Below are positions 45,063 to 57,776 of a stretch of DNA of 64,000 nt, in pieces; position 1 is the stretch's first letter; each line of letters begins with the position of its first letter. The notes beneath the pieces were generated by a model, which saw only the letters and a program-made list of their open reading frames with translations, was not told the DNA's origin and searched no databases. Position numbers and translations under genes: made by a program. The stretch lies in assembly GCA_033239005.1 (NCBI GenBank), contig BSQZ01000026.1, positions 2,676,001 to 2,740,000 of the forward strand, in the 5' to 3' direction. The DNA is from Lamellibrachia satsuma (lineage: Eukaryota; Annelida; Polychaeta; Sabellida; Siboglinidae).

Positions 45063-46490
45063 TGGAATTATGACAATCTGAAGGTTTGTGGGTGAAACTG
45101 TTATGTAATGCACCACAACAGAATACAATAAACGGATGTCAATGGAAGCATCTAGCAATGGTATTTCCTGGGGCATTTTCCTATATATTGAATAGTAATT
45201 TGTGGGGTGATCTAAGATGGGTGATGGGGGGACTTCCACTGCCCTTGGCAGCTTGTTTACAAACAGCTAGGGTGTTCTAACAATAATGTCACCTGACTAA
45301 GACCATCATACAGGTATAACCACCAATTGATATATCAGCTATTATGTGGTGATATTTCGCACTTACTAGTACATGTGTACCTGCACATACTAGTACATGC
45401 GTACCTGCATTTACATGTGTACGAGTGCACAGCCAACCCACCCCTCATAACCCATGCACCCTGACCCAGTCTTCCCCATTCACCAGACAGTCAGGCCCAT
45501 ATCCTGTCACATAATGTAACTTCACTCATTTTCTGGAATTCTGACAATCTGAAAGAACTTTAATCAAAATACTATGCAATAATAACTATAACATAATAAC
45601 TTTATTTTATATAACACATTTTCCTTAAAAGCTCAATGCGCTTTACATAAAAACCATTAAATAAATAAATACATACAGACACATTACACATAAAAACAAA
45701 TACATATAAAATTGTGTTAAAGACTAATAAAATAAATTTAAAGTTAGGCTCATTATAAGTAATTAAATTAGGAATAAAAACCTATATAGCTAAATACAAT
45801 TATTTAACATAAAACACAATTTAAATAAGTTAACTAATCCACCACAAGAAGCCAGTGGAAGCAGAGCAATGATAAAGACAGGATGACTCGTGGTATTCCC
45901 TGGGCTTTACATTTCCTAGTTCTACTTATGGTAATTAGTAGGGTGATGCAAGAAAGTCTGATGCAAGATGTCATTGGAGGGAGGCAGGGTGGGGTAGGGG
46001 TGGAGCTGGGTGGGGTGATAGTAGGGGTGTGTATGGGGAACTTCCACTGACCTGGTCAGTTTGTTTGTAAACAGCTGCTTTTACAACAATAACATCACCT
46101 GACTAAAACATCAAATAACCAGGCATTGGGTAAGACACATCTCATGTGTTCAGGTAGATTCAAGTGACGGATTTCACCTGTTGGAACATGCTAGGTACAC
46201 ATGTACTAATGATATATTACATGTTGACAATGCATAGCCAATGTGAGATCCTAGATACGTCACTGGCACTGCAGCAGTCAAACATATAAGTCCAATGAAC
46301 TGGTAAGACACCCCCTGACACTTTCTGCCTGAGCATATCCCCCCAACATATCCCCCCAGACATATTCCCCCTAGACATATTCCCCCTAGACAATAACTTC
46401 ATTGGTTTATTGAGAGTCCAACGATTGTGAATCTTTGTTTGGCCAACCCTTGTCAGATATACATCTGTCAGTTCCGTTCTTGCACCTATA
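45063..46490 (+). repeat. Units 1 and 2 of the old tandem family (copy B)
   Basis: Unit 1 at 45057-45430 and unit 2 at 45530-46230, intact and adjacent, unlike copy A. The retroposon fragment of unit 2 lies at 45595-45800. A short CCCCCCAGACATATT-type repeat fills 46325-46395. Confidence 0.7.
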
Positions 46491-46499
46491 GACACTGCT

Positions 46500-47184
46500 G
46501 AGACAATGAGATCAACAAAACACATCACACAAAGCAAACCAAGCAATGAATTCTCTGTAAAATGTATAATCCAGCTTGAAAGTCACTTTTGCAACAGTTT
46601 GTACAACAAATGTCACATAAGCTATGGATATGGCTTTACTGATATCATGAATATGTAAGACAGAAAAACAAACATATCACTGTTCCTGCACACCTGTAGA
46701 CTTCTTAGTTGTGAGATTAAACTGAATGTTCCAAAGTTGTACTCATTAATAGATGCTTACAGGTAAGCCACTATTGGGGTCACCCTGTGACCCCTTAGTT
46801 AGTGTTGTGGCGCACACTGAGTTTAAACCACCCACTGGGAAAAAAGTTAAAAAGACCTCCCTCACAATAAATTACAACAACAACTAACAAAAACAATGGT
46901 AATGGCAGCAAGAGTAACTATAGCAACAACAACAATGACAACAACATATTCAGCAGATGCAGCAACAGTGATAACAGCAATGACAACAATAGCTGGATAC
47001 ATCTACTAACAACTTTAAGGTTTGATGACAGAAACTTCAATGAGTCTCTAATAACCCACCCCTGAATGCACCAAACCTAGTAAATCCCATTCAACAGAGC
47101 CACACACACACACACTAACACACACTAACACACACTCCCACCTGCACGCGCGCACCCACGCACACACGCACGCTCACACACACA
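46500..47184. other. No gene recognised
   Basis: Simple AAC/ATG-rich runs at 46870-46995 and CA/CACTAACA runs at 47100-47190. The inverted repeat GGGGTCACCCTGTGACCCC is at about 46776-46794. Confidence 0.45.
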
Positions 47185-47520
47185 CTAATTTCCTGTTCTA
47201 GAATTCGGACAATCTGAAGGATTGTGGGTAGAACTGTTATGCAATCCACCACTATATGTCAGCCGAAGCAGAGCAATAACAGAAAAAAGATCACCAGGGA
47301 TTTTCCTAGTTCTATTAACTACTACTTTGTGGGGTGATCCAAGACAGCAGATTTAGGGATGGATATGGTTGTCACCTGGGTGATCAACGACAGTCTGATT
47401 CATCAAGTATACTTAGAGGGAGGCAGGTGGGGTGGGGTGGGGTGACAAAACTATCAAATAACCACCATGTGAGGTGACCTATATCACGTGATGCTTACAC
47501 CTATTCACATACATTAGGCA
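47185..47520 (+). repeat. Unit 3 of the old tandem family
   Basis: TTTCCTGTTCTAGAATTCGG, ACAATCTGAAGGATTGTGGG, TATGCAATCCACCAC, TACTTTGTGGGGTGATCCAA and GGGAGGCAGGTGGGGTGGGG in the same order as units 1 and 2, outside the segmental duplication. Confidence 0.65.
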
Positions 47521-50039
47521 CATACGTGAGTCACCTCGATAGGTGCACAAAACTGCACTGTATCAACTCACCCAAATGGGGAATACCCCAAGTAATCTCA
47601 TATTGCATAGGTGCCATTAACTATGTAATCTAGAGTGGAATCACAGCCTTACATGAAGGGGTCCTATACCATTGTTGGACAAATTGGGAAGATTGCATGA
47701 GGCATATCTGAATTAAATATCTACACAGACATTCCTTTCTATTTTGCTGTGCCTGACTGCTATGTAGCAAACAAGACATATTTTTTCACACATATTTCAT
47801 GCCATAATAACATTTTACCCAGAGGGTAAATGTGTGACAAAATATAACATGTATTTGGTAGTCACACATATTATGGTAATGAATAATGTACTTAGTTGGC
47901 TGTATAAAATCTACTCAACTTGTTTGCCACAAGTTTACATTACCCACTAGAAACAATAATTTATTAGATGGTTCCCTGTTTCCTCAACATTAGAAGTAAG
48001 ACATTTGGTAGATGAGATCAGCCTTTAGAAAAAGGCTAGCTTTGCAACGAATAAAATTTTTTTTTAATTGTTTCGTTGAGAATTTAGATTTTTGCTTATG
48101 TCTTTTGATAAAGTTAAACATGTGCTTTCTGTCTTATGACACTTAAAACTACAGCATACTGCTGCTGGAGTTTCAGGCATGTCAATGGGAAATATCAATC
48201 TGAATAAAACACCTTATAGATACATGGCTATATAGCAATCTGAATGAAACAGAGTTTTCTACCAGAGTGGTGATAAGAACAGAATAATTAGTTGAAATGA
48301 GATAGTTTTAAAGAATGTTGACACCAGATGGCAGCAGCAGCTGGCAGATATAAGTAAATATATCTTCCAACCATATTTTTCTAGAACTTTTTGTGGTAAT
48401 GCACGATGGTTAAACGAGAGGTGCAGTCCAGAAGAGAATGGCATTCAATATGAGCCATGTGATTCAGGGTTGTAATAAAGATTGTTGAATCAAATGCTTG
48501 TGATACGGATGGAACTAGTTATTTATGTCATCAGGTAGCCATTGCACATGAAATAGTGCATGCCATGACGAAGTCAAGATATATGCCGGATTCACATGTA
48601 TCCATGCTTTCTATGCCATAAAAATAAACTACGGATATTTGAAACATATTGTAGGTAAATTTTCTCTGCTTTCTTTTACACCAGTTTTGTGATCCCCAAC
48701 CTAGGGCAGTTTCACGGCTCCCCATTACCATTCTCCACAGTGCACGTTCAGTGACAACGAAACTATTGTTTACATAATAGCATACAAAATGACAGATGTA
48801 AATTGGATTGTTTTAAAACCGAATGACAACAAACTGCAACACAGTTTTAATTAAATTTAAAGTGTGTGAAATAAATAGAAAATGGCACCTTTGTGACATG
48901 CACTCCCTGTAATCACACTCAACGGCTGGCGGAGTAGCACAAATAATTAGATGTGGCCAATGGCCAATACTAATATTAGTATTAATGAACAAATGGTAAC
49001 AAACCAGTACATATCGGGTGAATCATAGCAACTACATAATTTCCACTTGTCACTGAAACAACAAATAGGTAATCTGCAGTTACTGTCCATCAACTGTAAC
49101 AGTTTTATTTTCATGCCTTTCATGCGTTTACATTCATTTGTCAATCACTTTTTGAACATATAGTAACAGTGAACTATATTCCCTCACCCTTATCTACCAT
49201 GTAGTTCTAATACAAGGCCCGCTAAGGCCCTGAGGCTCTACTGTCTATAGTGAGAACTAGCTTACTCTATTTCCCTCATAAATCATAATTTCAAAAATTT
49301 CAGTTTGTTTCACATTCACATGATCATGTGCTTACTAGCTTTGAAGAACAAACTAAACTAGAATTTAAAGGTGGCTTGATAAATGTCTATGTGCTGTGTT
49401 ACCAATAACGATATCATTGTTAATAAGTCAGGTGTATGTCACTTTGAGATAGGTGATACCACTCCTTATATCAGCATATCACAGCATCAGAGTGTATAAC
49501 CAATGCATAGCAACAATAACACCAACAGTGCGCTGTATTCAATTCATACAGACTGTGACGGGGAGGGGGAATATCCCATATTGCATGAGTAGTGCCATTA
49601 AATGAAGGTAACCATATATGGTAACAAATCAGTATATATCTGGCGACTCATAACAACATAATTTCAAAGGTTACCTTGGAGTGGCGTATTGTTTATCAAA
49701 TTAAACAAATGTGTGTTCTGAGTGACGACAAACCTTGATTCTATGCACCAATAATATAATTGTATCTAACTTATATCAATAATTTATATACAGTTCAAGC
49801 ATATCTTTAATCTTGTCCTCTAGCTGAACATTTACCAATTAGCTAACATCAGAGAATCCATTTATTCATACCTGTTTGTTTAAACAACTTGTTTCGTCTT
49901 CGTGTGTGACTGATAATTCACCAATATTTGACAAATAATCTATTCACATGCTCACAGTTAAGACTTTTATCTTGTTATTAACTTGTCATTTGCTGAACTG
50001 GTTGCTAAGCTACTCATAAACAAACATATAAACGAACAC
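47521..50039. other. No gene recognised
   Basis: Long non-coding stretch. Frames at 48259-48444, 48531-48731 and 48947-49144 (- strand) have chance composition. The pair GTAACAAA(C/T)CAGTA(C/T)ATAT at 48993 and 49621 shows one short local duplication. Confidence 0.45.
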
Positions 50040-50720
50040 TGGTATGAAAATCAATGAAATAAAGACAAATGTAATGGCTCTGACTAGAATAGGCTCAGTA
50101 CGGATTAATGGAGACTGAGACTGAACAGGTGCCAAAGTACAAATATCCAGGCTCAATGATTAATATGAAAGAAACAACATCAGAAGAAATTTTAGTCAGG
50201 CTGCCTACTGCAAGAAGTATTACAAGTGACCTTGTTAACATCTGGAAAGACGATGACATAAGCTTGAAGAAGAGATCTGTGTACTCCCTTGCCTGGAGCG
50301 TTGCTCTGTATGGCAGTGAGTCCTAGACACTCAGAAAGAGGATGAGAAACATATACACACATTCAAGATGTGGGTGTGGTGCCGAATGCTCAGGAGAAGC
50401 TGGACACAAAGAAAGACAAACATCAGTAGGTGTGAAGGAAGAAGGTCTGCTATATTTCATTAAGACAAGAAAGCTGGCTAAGTCTGACCACTGGAAAATA
50501 AGAATAGAGTCTGATACTTAACAGCAGAGAAGGAGAACTACCAGGAAAAGAAAGAAGAGGCAGAAGACAAATGAGCTGGATTGACAACATCAAGATCTGG
50601 ACAGATGGTGGACTAGAAGTGGCTAGTGAGACTGCAAGAGGACGCCAACGGCCTAACTGAGGTTGTGGATATACGAGAAGAAGTAAAACCAACCTGGTCA
50701 ACACAATTTATGACCAATAA
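50040..50720 (+). pseudogene. Decayed LINE, C-terminal part
   Basis: Read with frameshifts: KYKYPGSMINMKETTSEEIL, SLKKRSVYSLAWSVALYGSE, S-stop-TLRKR, then RMLRRSW-like, FIKTRKLAKSDHWK, GRRTTRKRKKRQKT-like and the remains of W-I-D-N-I-K-I-W-T-D. This is the C-terminal pattern of endonuclease/reverse-transcriptase LINEs (ALYGSESWTLRK, then MWCWRRMLRISW, then RGRRQTSWIDNIK). No RT catalytic boxes remain. Confidence 0.7.
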
Positions 50721-50844
50721 CTCATTATCATATATACACATGTCAATGTTGCAATTATTGTTATTCAGTACTACAGAATTCTCAGAGACATAGTAAAACT
50801 GTCCATCAAAGTGAATATCTGATGGTTGGAAAGTAATTCATTGT

Positions 50845-51100
50845 TCAATTAAACCTATTTACTTGGCTGACAAATGGCAAAAAAGAGAGATATTTGTCAA
50901 TTTCATTTTCAAATACATTCATGCTGCTAGCATTTACACAATCTGTAGATAATCTTTTCCATTCATTTACAGTCCTGCTCACTGAAATATGACTACTGCT
51001 GGGTTTCTCAGACAAATGATGAGTAGGCTTGTTATAATGGGTAAGGACTAAAAGCCTATTCATCATAACAGCTTTCAAGCACAAACTAGAAATGTTGTTG
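50845..51100 (-). pseudogene. CR1-type LINE C-terminal fragment
   Basis: On the - strand: MMNRLLVLTHYNKPTHHLSE, SRTVNEWKRLSTDCVNASSM, NVFENEIDKYLSF. The N-E-W-(K/N)-(R/K)-L-S-T-D-C-V-x-A-S-S-(M/V)-N-(V/M)-F pattern is the end of the CR1 ORF2 seen in the other copies, but from a different subfamily (S-H-I-S-V-S-R-T-V instead of the F-S-Q-R type). Confidence 0.75.
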
Positions 51101-51222
51101 GTGCGTCAACTACCCCTATGTTTTGAATGAAATGTACACTATTCATTGTTTACTTGTGGCAGACCTATTTCAATGAGCAAGACTGTATATCTGTACAAAC
51201 ACAGCAATTCCTTGTTGTCATA

Positions 51223-52183
51223 GTAGGGGAAGGCAGTGTTAGTTGAGCCACACTGTTAGTTGAGCCACTGGGTTAGTTGAGCCACCCATGTTTCAAAGGA
51301 AACTACAGCAGCATCAGTTGCATGGTACTACCCAGTGATTGAACATGTTATTAGAACACGATTGACTTACAATAAGCACAATTTGTCACAAGGGCCATAA
51401 AATGTGAGTTAAAAGTATGTTTTTTGATGTTTTTAGAAACTTTTGGTGATTGTGATTAGTGTCTACTGTGATTAGTATCTACTGGTGTGTAAACTACCAA
51501 TGCATGTGACCAGACTTTATTATCTGTGCACTTACAGATGGTTTAACTATGCACAGGGCAGAAGATTATTTACATTACTTCTGGAATTAATGAGAAGTTA
51601 ATTAAACAAGCTTAACTGTTGAAACTGGGCTAGTTGAGCCACCCAAGGCCCAAGGGAGGGTTAGTTGACCAGTGGATAAAGAATGAAGATAATTGTTCTT
51701 TACCCTAAAATACACCAGGAAATTCATTTTTCCAAGCAAATTGGGACATAGCGATAGCGACAAGGCAATGAATTAGCAGTTAGTTACGCTGGTTGCGATT
51801 GGCTTTTAAGTCTATATTAATTAAGTGTGTCGACTTACTAATTCAGCATGTAGACTTGTCAGAGACATGTTGTACCCATTGGGTAGATGTGTGGGCTGAT
51901 TTGTTATGATATTTTAGTACAATGACTACGTAAATTATACAAATAAAGCATTTAGCCAACTTATGCTACACTGTGGCTCAACTTACCCCACATTAAGTGT
52001 TAGTTTACCAACCCTATTTGTATCAGCTACATATAATTATCTATGAATACTATATATATACTATTTTGGTATAAAACAATCTACTAATAGATCATAGTTT
52101 ATGTGAGTAAAAACAATTTTGTCTTATGAATATGATTGTGTGCCATAATGAAAAGTGGCTCAACTAACACTGCCTTCCCCTAC
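51223..52183 (+). mobile_element. Non-autonomous DNA transposon with 29-bp TIRs
   Basis: Terminal inverted repeats 51223-51251 and 52155-52183 are exact (start GTAGGGGAAGGCAGTGTTAG, inner end TTGAGCCAC). The motif TTAGTTGAGCCAC is repeated twice more next to the left end, again near the middle (51628-51645), and inverted near the right end (GGCTCAACTTACCCC), giving a sub-repeated terminus. No transposase frame. I found no clear target duplication. Related pieces: 40717-40919 and 31850-31930. The superfamily is not assigned. Confidence 0.85.
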
Positions 52184-52249
52184 AGTTACTAGCAAAATAT
52201 GATCTCTCTACTGTGTGCTATATCGACAGTTTGACACACAAAGAGTCCT

Positions 52250-54600
52250 GTCATTAAACATGTCTTAACTTAATTTAGATGAGATTAAACAGAATGAAGT
52301 GAATCATAACTAGATGCCAAGATCATCACTCTGCGACCCAAGGACATCAAGTTTTTGTTCACTAACAGGCACAGTCAGTGACCTTTGCACACCCTATGAC
52401 ATCAACAACACGTTACCATTGGTTACCAGAAATATGATTATCTTCTACACCTGTGTGTCAATTAGATGAGGTTACACAGAATGAATCATCACTAGATGCT
52501 GAGATCATCACTCTGAGACCCCAGGACACGTTTACTCCACTGTCATTGTTTACTAACAGACACTGCCAGTGACGTCTGCACACACTATGACATAAACACG
52601 TTACCATTGGTTACCAGAAATATGATTCCATGACATTCTTCTACTACTGTTCTTCAGAGATGTGTATCTACACCTCGATTCACCCAGAGAAGTTTGTCTG
52701 AGCTGACAGGATACTTCTGAGTACTTCCTTGTGCATTAGTCATTTCACTTATCATTTTTGTTGGATCTTTCTGACTCTGCCAAATGTGATCTGTTATATT
52801 TGCGTAAACTTACAGGTAAATAAACTTATAGTGAATGAACTGGTATTAAGCATGTCTGGGTAAACGTAACAGTTCTTCATGTACATGTATTACAAATACA
52901 CAACTGTATAATCTCTCTAAGTCTAAATATTGTGTGTAACCAACGATCATGAATTGTAGGAAATAAAAGTGACAGAAATAAATGTCATGTCTTAGTGACA
53001 GAGCACATTCACAGCACCAGTAATCAACAATAGAAATATAACTAGGCCAGAATATAGCAGATGACATTCCCTTTTAAAGTATGGCAAATTACATATGTGG
53101 ACAATTTCCATTGTGGAAAATTTTTTAATGGCATGCACTCACACAATGACATATTTGGAATATTCCACCCGTCACGGTCTGCGTGCATTGATGCATACAG
53201 TGCAGAGATAGCTATTTTTTACAGAGAAGTTAATGCTGTCTAGACAGAGAAGTTAATGCTGTCTAGACAGAGAAGTTAATGCTGTCTAGACAGAGAAGTT
53301 AATGCTGTCTAGACAGAGAAGTTAATACTGTTTAGACAGGTGCCAGCTGCAGCAATAGGGTGACATAGAAAAAGTCCCCGAAGTCTGCCCTTACATGATT
53401 AGGTCAGATGAAGCAATATATTATTCTGCCTTGTTGGCTGTAATCTGTTGTAGTACATTTGAACTAAAACCAAACCACATCTGTAAACTGTTATTTAAAA
53501 AATATGTTCCTTAGATTTGTAATATTCAAAATGGTATGCACATTGATAAGTATTGGTAAAATTATAAAATTATTGTTATACGCCAAGGTTTAAATGGCAC
53601 TTTTTAAAACACATCAACATTAATCTACTATATAAAACTTAGTTTACAGCATATGTGTGTTTTCACACTACCATGTCCAAAATAGGTTTTAGTCTATTCA
53701 AAGACAACTCATGGAGCAAGTAGATTAAATAAAACACAGAGTCATATCTTGTCATTGAACATGTCTTAGCTAACACTAAACATCTGATACACAACATACA
53801 TATCAATTATCTTCCACACTTGTGTGTCAATTAGATGAGATTAAACAAAAATGAAGTGAATCATCAGCCAAGATCATCCCTCTGCAACCCAGTTTTTTTC
53901 ACCGTCACTGGTTACATACAGACTCTTCTAGTGACATTCGCACAACCTATGACATAGCCAACACATTGGTTACCAGAAATTTGATTCGTGACATTCTCCT
54001 ACTTAATTAGTAGATTCTTCTAGACTGTTCTGGAGAGATGTATATCTAGAGCCCCATTCATACCGAGAAGTTGGTCTGTCCTTTCTGATGCATCACAGTA
54101 GTCATATTTCACCTTTAATTTTTGTTTTGTCTCCGCGTCTGAATACTGTTATAAAATTGCTAAAAGTGGACTATGTTATAAATGCTATGTTATAAACTTA
54201 CACATAAATACAAACAAGTTCTTTGTTGTCCATATTGTGTGCTGCGTCAACAGCCAACGATTATGAATTGTAGGAAATAACAGTGGCAGAAATGTCCACT
54301 CAAAGAGTGATAGAGCACTTTCACACCAGCCAGCAATCAACAATAACCATTCCTATTGAAAAAGTCACAAACAGGAATTTCGTATAGGATTTGTGTAGTA
54401 CATAAAACTATACCAGTAAAACAATACCACTAATGCAATAAACCCACAGGGTCACTGGAATAAATGAAAATTAAGCATGGCAAATTTCCAAAGTGGAAAA
54501 TTCCACTGTTGCACAGTTCCACCTATTCATTGATAACACAATGCCTGATCCCTGACCTTTCTTATTCATTGATGGCATATGACCACACTTGGCGTTAGCA
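52250..54600 (+). repeat. Local tandem duplications, three related blocks
   Basis: 52262-52440 and 52462-52625 are neighbouring repeats (GAATCATNACTAGATGC, GATCATCACTCTG, ACGTTACCATTGGTTACCAG, AAATATGATT). A third, more diverged block is at 53815-54000 (TGTGTGTCAATTAGATGAGA, ATTGGTTACCAGAAATTTGA). The order of flanking motifs (GAGAAGT(T)TG(G)TCTG, then a CAACGATNATGAATTGTAGG segment, then TTTCCA..GTGGAAAATT) also repeats, so 52.25-53.2 kb and 53.8-54.5 kb are duplicates. No frame is conserved. Confidence 0.7.
53224..53335 (+). repeat. 23-bp tandem repeat, about five units
   Basis: Unit ACAGAGAAGTTAATGCTGTC then TAG; each junction forms the palindrome TGTCTAGACA. Confidence 0.92.
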
Positions 54601-55100
54601 CATGGCTCCTCATTACAGTAATCATATCTATTAATGTTTACGTCAATAACTAGTTGTCAAGTCATAGTGGTGACAAGAAATAAAGGCCCAGTTATTAAAC
54701 CTTAAATAAATATATTAAGTTTGGAAAATGTCCACAGTTGTGCCTACTCATTGATAGTGCAGAGTGTGTGACCTTTCTTCATTGATGATACACTATCCAC
54801 CATCTTCACCACCCCATTGTGGATATGACCTTACAACTTATATTTGTAAACCTAGAATGTACTACAAAAGATCACAGCCAACAAAGCAGATTGCTTCTTC
54901 TGACATCATCTTTTATGAACCAGACCCTCCTTCAGTCTTTATTAACCCTTTAGACCTCATGCACCCATATGGACCTGGAAAATATTTCCCAGTGTGCTCA
55001 CGTGCCCTAAGGTAGCTGGGGTGGCTATTCTATGCTTGTTTTGTAGTTTGTAGTAGTTTCAGTAAAAGTTTTTAAGTTAAACCAACCATTTCTTTCTTCA
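54600..55100. other. No gene recognised
   Basis: An 83-codon frame at 54764-55015 has no recognisable feature or splice context. Confidence 0.4.
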
Positions 55101-55104
55101 CAAT

Positions 55105-55466
55105 TTGTAGTTGAAATACTACATAATACTCCATAATACTCCATAATACTACATAATACTCCAGAGTAAAACTTAACGTTTTTCATTTATTTCGTGATGT
55201 TTCATGATTTTAAAAACAATTTTGTAAATACGAAAAAATACCCACAAAATGCCATCTCTACCATTGGCTTATCGAGAGTCTAACAATTATTCATCCATGT
55301 GTAACCCGCCCTTCTGAGATATTTGTTAATTTCGTTTTCAAATACATTCATAATAATACTCCAGATTAAAATTTAAAGTTTTTCATTTACTTGGTGATGT
55401 TTCGTGATTTAAAATTTTTTTTGGTAAATATGAAAAATACCCACAAAATGCCATCTCTACCATTCG
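55105..55466. repeat. Duplicated 110-bp segment flanking a CR1 3'-UTR piece
   Basis: 55155-55275 and 55358-55466 are direct repeats (AATACTCCAGA(G/T)TAAAA, TTTCATTTA, GTGATGTTTC(A/G)TGATTT, ATACCCACAAAATGCCATCT). Between them lies an antisense CR1 3'-UTR fragment (55270-55345: TTGGCTTATCGAGAGTCTAA, GTGTAACCCGCCCTTCTGAG). An (AATACTCCAT)n run precedes it. Confidence 0.75.
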
Positions 55467-55741
55467 TAAATGTTGTAGTTTTTATACAACACTTAATTAG
55501 GTAATGTTTCCTGTCTGTTAGCGATAATAGATATGTGTATCATGCTTGAAATGTGACATTTTTAGTTGTTTTACATATTGTTGACAAAACAACGGCCATT
55601 TGCAATAATGACATGTCCCGTCAATTTGCTGCCAAAATGGCCCTTGAATCTGTATTTGTAATGTATTGTTGTCTACAATATCAGGCTACGCCAGCCATCT
55701 GACAAACATGTGGTGTGTTTACGATCGTTTTTGATTGGCCC

Positions 55742-55840
55742 GTTATCCGGCGGGGTCACCAGGTCACATCAACTTATTTGTGGTGTTGATGTTATCCGGC
55801 GGGGTCACCAGGTCACATCAACTTATTTGTGGTGTTGATG
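55742..55840 (+). repeat. Two identical 49-bp units
   Basis: GTTATCCGGCGGGGTCACCA through GTGGTGTTGAT occurs twice in a row with no difference, a recent duplication. Confidence 0.95.
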
Positions 55841-57560
55841 TTCAGTTCAATATTTCCTAGCATGTTATAATAAAAAAATCAAATGACATGTTAGCCACCT
55901 CAGCAACCCTAACTACATGAAACAATTACCTATGCAGTAACTGGAATCAGTAGTGTTTATGATTCTTCTAAATACAGTACTTATTATGGGCTGCATATAT
56001 TTGAAACATCTCTTATTTTTGTTAATGTGCATGTATATAACTAGTTGTGATGCCACAGTCATCTCAAAGTAATTACCTATACAATGACATATATAACCAT
56101 GCTAAAACCACAAGTAAGTTAATAAGTACTGAGCAGGCAGATTCCACAGTTGCTGAAGTGGGGTGACAACACATTACCTTCTACACTCCTTTAACTCTTT
56201 AGACTCATAAAAAAAAGCAAAAAAATGTCAACACAACCAGATGTAAATAATACACACGGTATATGGAGGAATTGTTTTTTTTTTCATTTTAGTTTCAGTG
56301 TCCCCGCTTCATTAAAGGCACAATAGACTTATAAATAAGTGGGAGTCGTTTCAGCCCATACTAGTAGTGGAATTCTAAGCAGCAAAATTCTATAAACAAT
56401 CGTTTCGGTCAAATTATAAAAAATAGCGAACGTAATAAGGTTCATGGAGCCCATTTCCCAGTTCGAATATGCAAGTTTAAAGTTGGTCAAATTATTTAAA
56501 TAGCTATGAAATAACCATTTCGGCCCATGGAGCCCGCTGGCATCGGTTGCAAACATGGCTGATTCGGCCCATGCGAGGGAAAACACTTCACGGTTCACCA
56601 GTTGTGAAAACCTTCACTGCATATGCAACAGCCGATATCAATTCTACAGCCATTTACAACAGTAGGCACATTAGGAAATATTTACCAGGTCCATACAAGT
56701 GCCTGGGGTTTAAAGGGTTAATGAAGACTGAAGGAGTGGTCTGGTCAGATGGAGTAATGTTATGTCTTGTTGGTGTGTCTTTGACACCATCCTGTCCAAA
56801 ATAGGTTAAAGACTATCCTAAGAGAAAGTACTAGAGTAAATTGTGTCCCTTGTTGATGCGATTCAATGTGACATGGCCAGGGATCATCTCAAAGTGCTAA
56901 AACCATCTGATGCGTTTTTGACACCACCCTCCTCCAAAATAAATGTTATTAGTCCACAAACATTCAGGACTGGAACGAATCAATCCTGAACAATCTAATG
57001 TATTTGTTTGACTAAGCATTTTTACCCAATGGTCATGACTACTAACTTTAAACAACCACCAAATAACCACGACATGTCTCAACTGTGGGGCAACCACAAA
57101 CAGTGGCACCATCTAGTGGAAAATAACAAAAACAGTGTGAAGCCCACATTGTGTGAAGCCCCTCCGGTACTCCAAAGGTCTGGACACCAAGTTTTATAAG
57201 CATGGTATAAACTTATGGTTCCCATATAAGTCTTATAGATTTCTTAAATTGGATGGTCTTACAAGCGTAGGAGACATTCCTTACTGTTTTGTGCTTTTTG
57301 AACAAGGTTTTTTGTATTACGTGATATGGCCCACAACTGTGGAATGGTATGCGAATGAAAGATCATCAGTTTAAATGACACCCGAAGACTGACTCTCGCG
57401 AATAATTTAGGAGTGCACAGTCAGTTTGCATGTCAAAGCAGCAGATGGAGACGATAATCATAAGTGTTTGTTTGTGGATCTTACAGATTTTTTTACCAGT
57501 CTTACAGGTGTCCATCACTCAGGGTAAGCACCTATGCTTATAAGAATGGTAAGAGTTAAC
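55841..57560. other. No gene recognised
   Basis: AT-rich sequence with chance frames (56329-56598, 56547-56804, 57153-57374). None has splice context or a recognisable domain. Confidence 0.4.
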
Positions 57561-57776
57561 ATGAAAATTTAACAAGATTGCCATCCCAAACAACAAGTTC
57601 CCGATGGCAAGAGTCCACCAATTTTCTCATCTATGTGTAGCCCGCCCTTATCAGATATCTGTCAATTCTATTTTAAACATATTCACACTACCCGCATTAA
57701 CACAATCATTTGGCAGTTTGTTCCATTCATTTATCACCTTCTGTGAGAAAGAGTACTTTCTCATGTCCAACCTACA

